Source of the DNA: an uncultured Desulfomonile sp.
Lineage (GTDB): Bacteria; Desulfobacterota; Desulfomonilia; Desulfomonilales; Desulfomonilaceae
Assembly (NCBI GenBank): GCA_937915285.1
Contig: CALDNG010000320.1
Span: forward strand, 1 to 5,144
Direction of reading: 5' to 3'
Length of the DNA stretch: 5,144 bases
In this document: piece after piece, positions 1 through 5,144 of the stretch
Position numbering within the stretch: the stretch's first letter is position 1
Layout of the letters: each line of letters starts with the position of its first letter
Made by a program: the position numbers and the translations under genes
Notes under the pieces: model-generated
Told to the model about the DNA's origin: nothing
What the model saw: only the letters and a program-made list of their open reading frames with translations
Database searches by the model: none

Positions 1-386
1 TGATTGGTAAAGAGGGAAAAGGCCATAAAGAAGAGTTTATCTACTTCGCCGACGACGGCGATATGACTGGGCTCCGCTATGACAACTGGAAAGTCGTATT
101 TGCTCAGCAGAGAGCCCCCGGTACCCTGGCCGTTTGGGGTGAGCCTTTCGTGAGGACAAGAATTCCCTGGCTCTTCAACCTTCGTTTGGATCCTTACGAA
201 AGAGCGAGTATCACTTCGAATACCTACTGGGACTGGTACTTGGACCATTCATTTTTGTTAATCCCTGCTCAGAATTATGTCGCTAAATTCTTGGAGACTT
301 TCAAAGAGTTTCCTCCCCGCCAGAAGGCCGCAAGTTTCACAATCGACCAAGTCATGGAGATGTTGCAGGCTCCCAGGGGTAACTGA
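1..386 (+). CDS. Arylsulfatase (sulfatase family), C-terminal part, 5' end outside window
   Basis: The frame is open from base 3, upstream of the first ATG at 63, and ends at TGA 384-386, so this is the tail of a longer gene; ATG 63 is an internal methionine. About 127 codons are visible. The residues around DDGDMTGLRYDNWKVVF, RAPGTLAVWGEPF and NLRLDPYERA, then SNTYWDWYLDH and FTIDQVMEML, match the conserved C-terminal subdomain of bacterial arylsulfatases as I remember them. The family hydrolyses sulfate esters using a formylglycine made from a Cys or Ser in a CxPxR-type motif; that motif and the metal ligands lie upstream and cannot be checked. Such enzymes are often exported, but the N-terminus is not visible. 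The tail looks complete, ending near the usual point after the DQVME segment. The exact substrate cannot be inferred. Confidence 0.9.
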   Translation, partial: IGKEGKGHKEEFIYFADDGDMTGLRYDNWKVVFAQQRAPGTLAVWGEPFVRTRIPWLFNLRLDPYERASITSNTYWDWYLDHSFLLIPAQNYVAKFLETFKEFPPRQKAASFTIDQVMEMLQAPRGN

Positions 387-394
387 AACGGGAA

Positions 395-431
395 AAGACA
401 GGAGGGCGATAATCATGAGGCCCTCCTGCTT
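395..431 (+). terminator. Perfect 9-bp hairpin just after the sulfatase gene; terminator or translation-control element
   Basis: CAGGAGGGC (399-407) is exactly complementary to GCCCTCCTG (420-428), with a 12-nt loop. Skipping A398 as a bulge adds three more pairs (395-397 with 429-431). The stem lies 12 nt past the sulfatase stop and is followed by CTTATT, which is only weakly U-rich, so intrinsic termination is plausible but not canonical. The left arm also contains AGGAGGG (400-406), placed 8 nt before ATG 415 in the loop. The hairpin could therefore mask a ribosome binding site instead. The sequence alone does not decide between these roles. Confidence 0.5.
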
Positions 432-579
432 ATTCAGCGGTGGAACGCGACTGGATGCACTACAAGGTCGGAACATCAACAGAAACAAACGTTGCATTAT
501 ACCATTGAATTCCACAACAAGAGGCCCTCTAAAAAAGTGTCTTTCTTGTGGGCAATACTTAAGCTGTCGGAATTGCTAA
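415..579 (+). CDS. Possible small Cys-rich protein, 54 aa, CxxC-x5-CxxC at the C-terminus
   Basis: I do not recognise this ORF. ATG 415 is preceded by a near-ideal Shine-Dalgarno, AGGAGGG at 400-406 with an 8-nt spacer, and the frame ends at TAA 577-579. The predicted 54-residue product is basic, with no signal peptide or membrane segment. It carries cysteines at 5, 27, 42, 45, 51 and 54; the last four form C-LS-C and C-RN-C pairs separated by five residues, which resembles a small zinc knuckle or ribbon. Against it: the start codon and ribosome site lie in a hairpin that could simply be the sulfatase terminator, the middle of the sequence has no recognisable pattern, and the same frame continues open upstream inside the sulfatase gene (from 277). 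It could be a real small protein, a gene remnant or chance. Confidence 0.3.
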   Translation: MRPSCLFSGGTRLDALQGRNINRNKRCIIPLNSTTRGPLKKCLSCGQYLSCRNC

Positions 580-965
580 TTCGACCGCATAGCATTCACC
601 CTTTCTTGGTAAACAAACGCCAGTGAAATTCTTTCGGAGATGCGCTCCAAAGCATGATTGCAGGCTATTGTCTCCTTCCATCGCCAAGCGCCTTTTCGGG
701 CGATGATCTCCTTCGACACTACACTCATCAAGCAACCTTAAATCCAGTCCTGATCGCCAATAGCTCTCTTTTCACGATTAGTTTTGAGAACCGCATAACC
801 GTGAGCCTTAGATCTCACGGGTGTGTATCCCCTTGAGAAAAAAGTTTGAGACAGCGCGCCAAATGTATTATTGTTTAAAACGGAATACTGTTTGGACTTA
901 TGGCAGAAATGGACAGACTATTCCGGATGATTTGTCTGAGGCTTTCATGACGGGGATTATGAGAT
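580..965. other. 386-nt stretch with no convincing gene; two small hairpins
   Basis: I see no supported coding region on either strand. The longest plus-strand ORF (654-836, 60 codons) has no ribosome site and no family resemblance. The stretch contains two modest stems. CATCGCC (679-685) pairs with GGCGATG (699-705) across 13 nt, and CCGTGAG (799-805) pairs with CTCACGG (814-820) across 8 nt. Neither is followed by a T-tract. I could not identify a tRNA, a riboswitch, repeats or a convincing promoter. With the broken gene downstream, this may be decaying former coding or leader sequence. Confidence 0.5.
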
Positions 966-1337
966 GTGCTGAGTAATTTGATTACTAGCGAGGAGTCTCA
1001 TTATCGGAGCAAAAAAATACTAATGCTGTTTGGTGATTATGTTGAGGACCATGAGGTAATGATTCCATTTCAGGCATTGCAGATGGCGGGACACGCGGTT
1101 GAGGCAATTTGCCATGGAGCGCAGGTTCTTGCGGCAGTATTGGTATTAAATGGTAGATCGTGCTCAGCGTATTCCGAGTCGGGCCGGACGTAAATTGCGA
1201 TAGCGGGAAGTGGATGGCAATAGTGCTTGATCAGTCCAATGTGGACGGGGAACCTGGTGTCATGCCCGGCGTGGCATTCACATCCAGCCTGGCTGGCTAA
1301 ATTCCTCAAAATTCTCGGCACCAGGATTCAACTCTAG
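966..1337 (+). pseudogene. DJ-1/PfpI-family protein, degenerate: internal deletion plus two frameshifts
   Basis: Recognisable homology starts at 1008 (SKKILMLFGDYVEDHEVM, then IPFQALQMAGH), typical of the DJ-1/PfpI N-terminus with its acidic active-site residue. At about 1101-1112 the reading jumps in frame from VEA to ICHGAQVLAA, the nucleophile elbow with the conserved cysteine. The usual stretch between them, including the PGGRAPEYLR-type region, is missing: about 75-80 codons as judged from remembered family members of about 190 residues. The frame then shifts by one base near 1173-1181. Otherwise TAA 1191 ends it, while the shifted frame reads GPDVNCDSGKW. An extra G in the run 1247-1250 restores the first frame, giving GNLVSCPAW, then HPAWLAKFLKILGTRI, up to TAG 1335-1337. 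A GAGGAG ribosome-site remnant (990-995) lies ahead of the homology, but no ATG sits at the expected place; ATG 966 is only the nearest in-frame start. Family members are deglycase, protease or chaperone-like. This copy is almost certainly inactive. Confidence 0.88.
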
Positions 1338-1394
1338 GTCCGAGGAAATCCTTTATCCAAAAGAACCGTTTGTCAGCGGACTTTTGGCACGAAT

Positions 1395-1802
1395 GTGGAG
1401 ACAGGACAAGTGGCGGTAACTCGGTCAAGATATAACCCCAAGTTTCTGAAATTTATTGAGTTGTTTGCTAAGATTGGAGCTAACTCAAAAATATTTCCAA
1501 AACGATGCGCTACATGCGGGGAGGTTTTCAGAAACTTCCCCGAGTACATACACAAGACGGAACCTGTCTCCCATGGCTTGGAAGACTATTCTGGAGGCTT
1601 GGATTTGCCGCGCACAATGCAATACCGAAATTGCACCTGTGGTAGCACCTTAACCATCCTGTTTACAAAGGACGTTTATCCCCTACTGGATCAATTCTGG
1701 GAAATGCTGGGTCTCGAATCCAAATCCACCGAGAGACCGTTGGTGGAAGTGGTCACGGAATTCCGTGAGCAGTGTAACCGATACATCCACGAGATGGATT
1801 AG
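1395..1802 (+). CDS. Unrecognised 135-aa protein with CxxC...CxC putative metal site
   Basis: I do not recognise a named family, though the sequence looks like a real conserved soluble protein. There is no signal peptide or membrane segment. After a short basic, amphipathic N-terminus (KFLKFIELFAKIG), it has C38-AT-C41-GEVF and, 38 residues later, C80-T-C82-GSTL. The four cysteines would suit a zinc-ribbon-like or other metal site. Between them lies an acidic, aromatic stretch with H53 and H60. The C-terminal third (from about residue 90) looks helical and ends EFREQCNRYIHEMD. The start is GTG 1395 with no good ribosome site. GTG 1410, five codons in, is preceded by GGAG at 1397-1400 with a 9-nt spacer and may be the true start. 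It begins 57 nt after the DJ-1/PfpI relic and ends 45 nt before the barrel gene, so it may be the first gene of a three-gene unit. A regulatory or redox role is possible but unproven. Confidence 0.75.
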   Translation: METGQVAVTRSRYNPKFLKFIELFAKIGANSKIFPKRCATCGEVFRNFPEYIHKTEPVSHGLEDYSGGLDLPRTMQYRNCTCGSTLTILFTKDVYPLLDQFWEMLGLESKSTERPLVEVVTEFREQCNRYIHEMD

Positions 1803-1847
1803 TAAACGTCATTTGCAGATCCTGATCAAAATCTTGGAGGCCGAACC

Positions 1848-2834
1848 ATGCCCGGAACCTGGTCAAGAAGTGGATGCATTTTCTTTCTGTCTTTACTCAT
1901 CTTTCAACTGTGTTGGCCTAGCGAGTCTGACGCTCAGGCCGGCTCATTGTTAAACCTTTCGGACTATCAGACTGCAACGGACGGCACGGGGCGAGACGTC
2001 GGGGATACATCCCTGAGACTGGGCTACATGGGTGGGAGTAGGATCCTGACTGCGGGATACACAGGTCTTATACTCCCTGGGACCTGCGTGTCTTCTTACT
2101 TCGTCTATGATCTAAGGGGTTTGCTGGCTTCCGCCAGTGTCAATGTTCTAAACAGAGGTAATCTCTCAGCTACACTATCGGGAGCGTATCTTTTTGCGAC
2201 AGAGGTTCCTGCAGACCAGGAGATCACCTGGCTATTCCTTCCTACAGGTATCAGGACCTGGAACCGGGCAAAAAGTTCGTTCTTCCGATTTCAGGCGGAC
2301 GCCAGTTACTCTCTTGACGCCTCATATTCATTGCTGGCCGGGATTCGCTGGGAATCCCTTAGCACGAGTTTTAGCGACCCTGATCCTTCGTACCCTTTTA
2401 CTATCTCGAGTATGGAGTCCGGCCTCGGCATAGGTGTTTATCAGCCTTTTGTCGGCGCAAGCCTTCAGCAAAAGGTGGGTTCAAGTCTTCTGACGGTTAG
2501 GCTGTCTGGCTTTCCTGTGATGCTTGCAACTCTGGAACATTTCAACACCTGCAACAACAATGGTGTGGCTTTCGCCCACGTCGGGAGTCAGACAATAAGA
2601 AATGGATATTTTGTAGAGGCTTTGGCTGAAATCAGGACTCTGAGGGTTTCGGCCATAGACATCGGCGCCTTTGTTAACTGGGAATTGTTCAGGGGAACCT
2701 GTATAATGAACCTTGAGCGAAGAGACATGGGACCACCGGAAACAGCCACAGCGGCTGATGTTGATTTTGTTTTTAACAGGTCTAGCTGGACTTTCGGTAT
2801 CAATGCTTCGATTCCATTCGGGGTCCCTTTATAA
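1848..2834 (+). CDS. Predicted outer-membrane beta-barrel protein, 328 aa, function unknown
   Basis: ATG 1848 follows TGGAGG (1835-1840) with a 7-nt spacer. The product starts with a likely Sec signal peptide: R7, a hydrophobic core at about 10-23, and a probable cleavage after A31 (SDAQA before GS). C10 lies inside the core without a lipobox, so it is not a clear lipoprotein. The mature part has no hydrophobic helices. It consists of short alternating polar/hydrophobic stretches rich in Gly, Ser, Tyr, Phe and Trp, such as TSLRLGYMGGSRILTAGY, NLSATLSGAYLF and SFFRFQADASYSL, typical of antiparallel barrel strands joined by turns. The last strand reads WTFGINASIPFGVPL and ends in Leu rather than the more usual Phe. 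Three mature cysteines occur in the GTC, NTC and GTC contexts. Possible roles are channel, transporter or structural protein; no substrate can be assigned. It sits 52 nt upstream of the tautomerase gene. Confidence 0.75.
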   Translation: MPGTWSRSGCIFFLSLLIFQLCWPSESDAQAGSLLNLSDYQTATDGTGRDVGDTSLRLGYMGGSRILTAGYTGLILPGTCVSSYFVYDLRGLLASASVNVLNRGNLSATLSGAYLFATEVPADQEITWLFLPTGIRTWNRAKSSFFRFQADASYSLDASYSLLAGIRWESLSTSFSDPDPSYPFTISSMESGLGIGVYQPFVGASLQQKVGSSLLTVRLSGFPVMLATLEHFNTCNNNGVAFAHVGSQTIRNGYFVEALAEIRTLRVSAIDIGAFVNWELFRGTCIMNLERRDMGPPETATAADVDFVFNRSSWTFGINASIPFGVPL

Positions 2835-2886
2835 GTGTCTCCATCTCCGTAATCTTTGAATTGCCCTATTAAGTGGAGGTTATTTT

Positions 2887-3105
2887 ATGCCGCATGTAAT
2901 AGTAAAAATGTATCCCGGAAGGACCGAGGATCAAAAGATTCGTCTTGCAGAGGCGATTACAAAAAGTCTGGTTTCAATCGCAGTATGTTCGGAGGACTCG
3001 GTTTCGGTAGGAATAGAGGAGGTTGCGCCAGATCAATGGGATGAGAAAGTCTATCAGCCCTTCATCCTAAATAATGAATCCACTCTCTATAAGAAAACCA
3101 GATGA
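2887..3105 (+). CDS. 4-oxalocrotonate tautomerase family enzyme (PptA-like), 72 aa
   Basis: The protein begins MPHVIVKMYPGRTEDQK. Pro2 becomes the N-terminal catalytic proline after Met removal, the hallmark of the tautomerase superfamily. It continues with the helix KIRLAEAITKSLVSIA, then SEDSVSVGIEEVAPDQW and a tail LYKK, as in PptA/YdcE-type members. Length (about 70-77) and layout fit a single beta-alpha-beta subunit that assembles into oligomers. The family catalyses keto-enol tautomerisation or related proton transfers; R12 is in the usual position of an active-site arginine region. The substrate is unknown. The start is well supported by GGAGG at 2875-2879 with a 7-nt spacer. The protein ends in KKTR, where relatives I recall continue KKPGY, so the tail is slightly short. 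It may be cotranscribed with the barrel gene and is followed 10 nt later by a strong hairpin. Confidence 0.9.
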   Translation: MPHVIVKMYPGRTEDQKIRLAEAITKSLVSIAVCSEDSVSVGIEEVAPDQWDEKVYQPFILNNESTLYKKTR

Positions 3106-3115
3106 ATATATTCGG

Positions 3116-3152
3116 ACAGGCGATTTTTTCCCGCCATGTGAAAATCGCCTGT
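3116..3152 (+). terminator. 12-bp perfect hairpin after the tautomerase gene; terminator candidate
   Basis: ACAGGCGATTTT (3116-3127) is exactly complementary to AAAATCGCCTGT (3141-3152), with a 13-nt loop. It lies 10 nt past the tautomerase stop, where a transcription unit would be expected to end. There is no T-tract after the stem on either strand (GGCGCTTTC follows on the plus strand), so it is not a textbook intrinsic terminator and may act as an mRNA 3'-end stabiliser or work with Rho. A small competing stem, CGCC (3146-3149) with GGCG (3153-3156), shares its right arm. Confidence 0.55.
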
Positions 3153-3235
3153 GGCGCTTTCAGCCGCAATATCTATTGTCACATATCGGCGCTCTGATGA
3201 GCCCCTGCCAAAATATAAACCCCCTAACCATATTT

Positions 3236-3292
3236 TAAGATTGTCCTCACATCTTGTATTTAGTATCAATAAAAGGATTTTGGACAATCTTA
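3236..3292. repeat. 11-bp inverted repeat in the carB leader
   Basis: TAAGATTGTCC (3236-3246) is the exact reverse complement of GGACAATCTTA (3282-3292). The arms are separated by 35 nt. Their centres lie about 46 nt apart, near four DNA turns. The left arm overlaps the proposed -35 element and the right arm falls just past the expected transcription start, so the layout suits a pair of regulator sites flanking the promoter. It could also be chance or a relic of a small mobile element. Confidence 0.55.
3241..3269 (+). promoter_or_regulatory. Possible sigma70-type promoter for carB
   Basis: TTGTCC (3241-3246) and TATCAA (3264-3269) are spaced by exactly 17 nt. Each matches four of six consensus bases. 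Initiation would fall near 3276, giving a leader of about 40 nt before the carB ATG. The position in the gap after the tautomerase hairpin makes biological sense, but matches of this strength also occur by chance. Confidence 0.35.
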
Positions 3293-3317
3293 TTCAAACT
3301 ACAAGGAAGTTTTTGGC

Positions 3318-5144
3318 ATGCCCCCATTAAAAGACATCAAGAAGGTAATGATCATAGGGTCTGGTCCGATTGTTATCGGTCAAGCCTGTGAGTTTGACTA
3401 TTCGGGAACACAGGCCTGCAAGGCTTTGAGGAAACTGGGTTACGAGATTGTGTTGGTGAATTCCAACCCAGCCACTATCATGACCGACCCTGGCATGTCA
3501 GACGTAACATATATTGAACCGCTGAATCTCAAGAATATGACACGTATAATAGAAAAAGAGCGTCCGGACGCATTGTTGCCGAACCTCGGTGGGCAATCCG
3601 GTCTCAACCTTTCATCCGAGTTGGCCAAGGCCGGGGGTTTGGAAAAATATGGTGTGAAAATTATCGGAGTCCAGGCGGACGCGATTGAGCGCGGCGAAGA
3701 TAGAATCGCTTTCAAGGAAACCATGAACCGTCTGGGTATTGATATGCCCAAGAGCGCTCCAGCCTATACAGTCGAAGAGGCTGAAGCAATAGCTACTGAT
3801 CTTGGCTACCCTGTTGTGGTTAGACCGGCTTACACTATGGGTGGAACAGGCGGTGGGCTTGTTTACAATGTGGAGGAGCTTCGTGTAATCGCCAGCAGGG
3901 GTATAGCTGCCAGCCTCGTGGGTCAAATACTCATAGAGGAATCCGTACTTGGATGGGAAGAGTTGGAACTGGAAGTAGTTCGCGACTCCAAGAACCAGAT
4001 GATCACGGTATGTTTCATTGAGAACGTAGACGCCATGGGTGTCCATACCGGAGACTCGTATTGCACTGCGCCTATGCTGACTATCGATCCTGAATTGCAG
4101 AAAAGGCTCCAGAAGTATTCTTACGACATAGTTGAAGCCATACAGGTCATCGGTGGAACCAACATACAGTTTGCCCATGATCCCAAAACGGGCAGGGTGG
4201 TCGTCATTGAGATCAATCCCAGAACGTCGAGATCATCTGCCTTGGCCTCAAAAGCCACAGGCTTCCCCATTGCGCTCATTTCTGCATACCTCGCCGGAGG
4301 GATGACCCTTGATGAAATACCCTATTGGAGAGAAGGCACTCTGGATAAATACACGCCATGGGGCGACTATGTAGTTGTCAAGTTCGCCAGATGGGCTTTC
4401 GAAAAATTTGAGGGAGCGCAGGATAAGCTCGGAACCCAGATGAGAGCCGTGGGCGAGGTAATGAGCATAGGCAAGAATTACAAGGAGGCTCTCCAAAAGG
4501 CCATTCGCTCCCTTGAAACTGGAAGATACGGGTTGGGCTTTGCCAAGGACTTCAACCGGAAAACTCTGGAAGAACTAATGGAAATGCTTGCTGAGCCCTC
4601 CAGCGAGAGACAGTTCATAATGTATGAGGCCCTTAGAAAAGGCGCTGACATTGAAACCCTCTATCAGAAGACGTTTATTAAACCCTGGTTCCTCAAGCAA
4701 ATGAAAGAACTTGTGGATCTTGAGCAAGAAATTTTAAGGCACAAGGGTAAATCGTTGCCTGATGATCTCCTGAGAAGGGCCAAGCAGGACGGATTCTCGG
4801 ATCGTTACCTCTCGAAACTTCTCGAACTACCGGAGCATACAATAAGAGCTACCCGTCTATCCCTTGGGGTAGTACAGGCGTGGGAGCCAGTTCCAGTCAG
4901 CGGAGTTGAGAATGCAGCCTACTATTATTCAACCTACAACGCTCCTGACAAGGTCCCGTCAAGTGATCGCAAGAAGATAATGGTGCTGGGCGGAGGTCCT
5001 AACCGGATAGGCCAGGGCATTGAGTTCGATTACTGCTGCGTCCATGCCGCCTTTGCCATCAGGGAGATGGGATACGAGTCGATTATGGTGAACTGCAACC
5101 CCGAAACAGTATCAACAGACTATGATACCTCGGATAAGCTCTAT
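3318..5144 (+). CDS. carB: Carbamoyl-phosphate synthetase large subunit, N-terminal 609 codons (runs off window)
   Basis: The frame is open from ATG 3318 to the last base with no stop. It covers 609 codons of a protein usually about 1,070 long. CarB makes carbamoyl phosphate from bicarbonate, ammonia channelled from the CarA glutaminase subunit, and two ATP, feeding pyrimidine and arginine synthesis in the cytoplasm. The visible part aligns closely with E. coli CarB as I remember it. It has the N-terminal IIGSGPIVIGQACEFDYSG (12-30), R129 in GEDR, the ATP-grasp glycine loop TMGGTGGG (173-180), and IEESVLGWEELELEVVRD. The metal and phosphate ligands E298 and N300, with R302, lie in EINPRTSRSSALASKATG. 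The oligomerisation domain follows (about 400-550). The second synthetase half opens at about 554 with IMVLGGGPNRIGQGIEFDY. The second ATP-grasp and the allosteric domain lie outside. The start is supported by AGGAAG (3304-3309) with an 8-nt spacer. No carA is found between carB and the upstream tautomerase. Confidence 0.98.
   Translation, partial: MPPLKDIKKVMIIGSGPIVIGQACEFDYSGTQACKALRKLGYEIVLVNSNPATIMTDPGMSDVTYIEPLNLKNMTRIIEKERPDALLPNLGGQSGLNLSSELAKAGGLEKYGVKIIGVQADAIERGEDRIAFKETMNRLGIDMPKSAPAYTVEEAEAIATDLGYPVVVRPAYTMGGTGGGLVYNVEELRVIASRGIAASLVGQILIEESVLGWEELELEVVRDSKNQMITVCFIENVDAMGVHTGDSYCTAPMLTIDPELQKRLQKYSYDIVEAIQVIGGTNIQFAHDPKTGRVVVIEINPRTSRSSALASKATGFPIALISAYLAGGMTLDEIPYWREGTLDKYTPWGDYVVVKFARWAFEKFEGAQDKLGTQMRAVGEVMSIGKNYKEALQKAIRSLETGRYGLGFAKDFNRKTLEELMEMLAEPSSERQFIMYEALRKGADIETLYQKTFIKPWFLKQMKELVDLEQEILRHKGKSLPDDLLRRAKQDGFSDRYLSKLLELPEHTIRATRLSLGVVQAWEPVPVSGVENAAYYYSTYNAPDKVPSSDRKKIMVLGGGPNRIGQGIEFDYCCVHAAFAIREMGYESIMVNCNPETVSTDYDTSDKLY

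Noticed and set aside
671..713. Short direct repeat TCTCCTT (671-677 and 707-713)
   Set aside because: Seven bases occurring twice close together is expected by chance; there are no further copies and no regular spacing to suggest an array.
654..836. 60-codon plus-strand ORF
   Set aside because: No Shine-Dalgarno, no recognisable motif, and it lies in a low-information stretch; probably chance.
2856..3044. 62-codon plus-strand ORF ending in a Gly/Arg-rich tail
   Set aside because: It overlaps the tautomerase in another frame. The tautomerase has a good ribosome site and clear family residues, so this is an out-of-frame shadow.
3091..3105. Possible one-base slip in an A run at the tautomerase C-terminus (KKTR versus family KKPGY)
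   Set aside because: The alternative frame reads KKPDEY but then runs on for dozens of codons through the hairpin without a natural end. The observed 72-residue length fits the family.
3196..3206. CTGATGAG string resembling the hammerhead ribozyme core
   Set aside because: No GAAA-type partner or stem II/III layout follows; the match is too short to mean anything.
3612..4178. 188-codon minus-strand ORF, with shorter ones at 3440-3751 and 4248-4496
   Set aside because: They lie antisense to clearly conserved carB, with no ribosome site or family resemblance, so they are shadows of strong coding on the plus strand.

Overview
This looks like an ordinary bacterial chromosome segment of roughly balanced base composition. 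Every recognisable gene lies on the plus strand. A Gram-negative host is suggested by a predicted signal-peptide-bearing outer-membrane beta-barrel protein. The mix of genes (arylsulfatase tail, DJ-1/PfpI relic, small tautomerase, carB) recalls Desulfobacterota/deltaproteobacteria such as Desulfomonile relatives. That placement comes from remembered family resemblance, not from a search, and is tentative.

Layout from left to right. Bases 1-386 hold the C-terminal end of an arylsulfatase-type sulfatase whose catalytic part lies outside the window. It is followed by a perfect 9-bp hairpin (399-428). The hairpin could be a terminator, but its left arm also carries a strong Shine-Dalgarno sequence for a possible 54-residue cysteine-rich ORF (415-579). 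Bases 580-965 have no convincing gene. Bases 966-1337 hold a broken DJ-1/PfpI-family gene. It lacks about 75-80 internal codons and carries two opposite single-base frameshifts, and both ends still read clearly as the family.

Bases 1395-3105 carry three closely spaced genes, with gaps of 45 and 52 nt, that may form one transcription unit. They are an unrecognised 135-residue protein with a CxxC...CxC putative metal site, a 328-residue predicted outer-membrane beta-barrel protein, and a 72-residue 4-oxalocrotonate-tautomerase-family (PptA-like) enzyme. A 12-bp perfect hairpin (3116-3152) follows the tautomerase.

The 212-nt gap before carB contains this hairpin, a possible sigma70-type promoter, and an 11-bp inverted repeat whose arms flank that promoter. 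From 3318 to the right edge runs carB, the large subunit of carbamoyl-phosphate synthetase. Its first 609 codons are intact and the frame is still open at the window end. carA is not in the gap upstream.

I see no mobile element, CRISPR array, tRNA or rRNA, and no obvious new defence or biosynthetic system. The items most worth a second look are the decaying DJ-1/PfpI locus, the hairpin-embedded start of the small Cys-rich ORF, the unknown metal-site protein beside a barrel protein, and the inverted repeat around the carB promoter.
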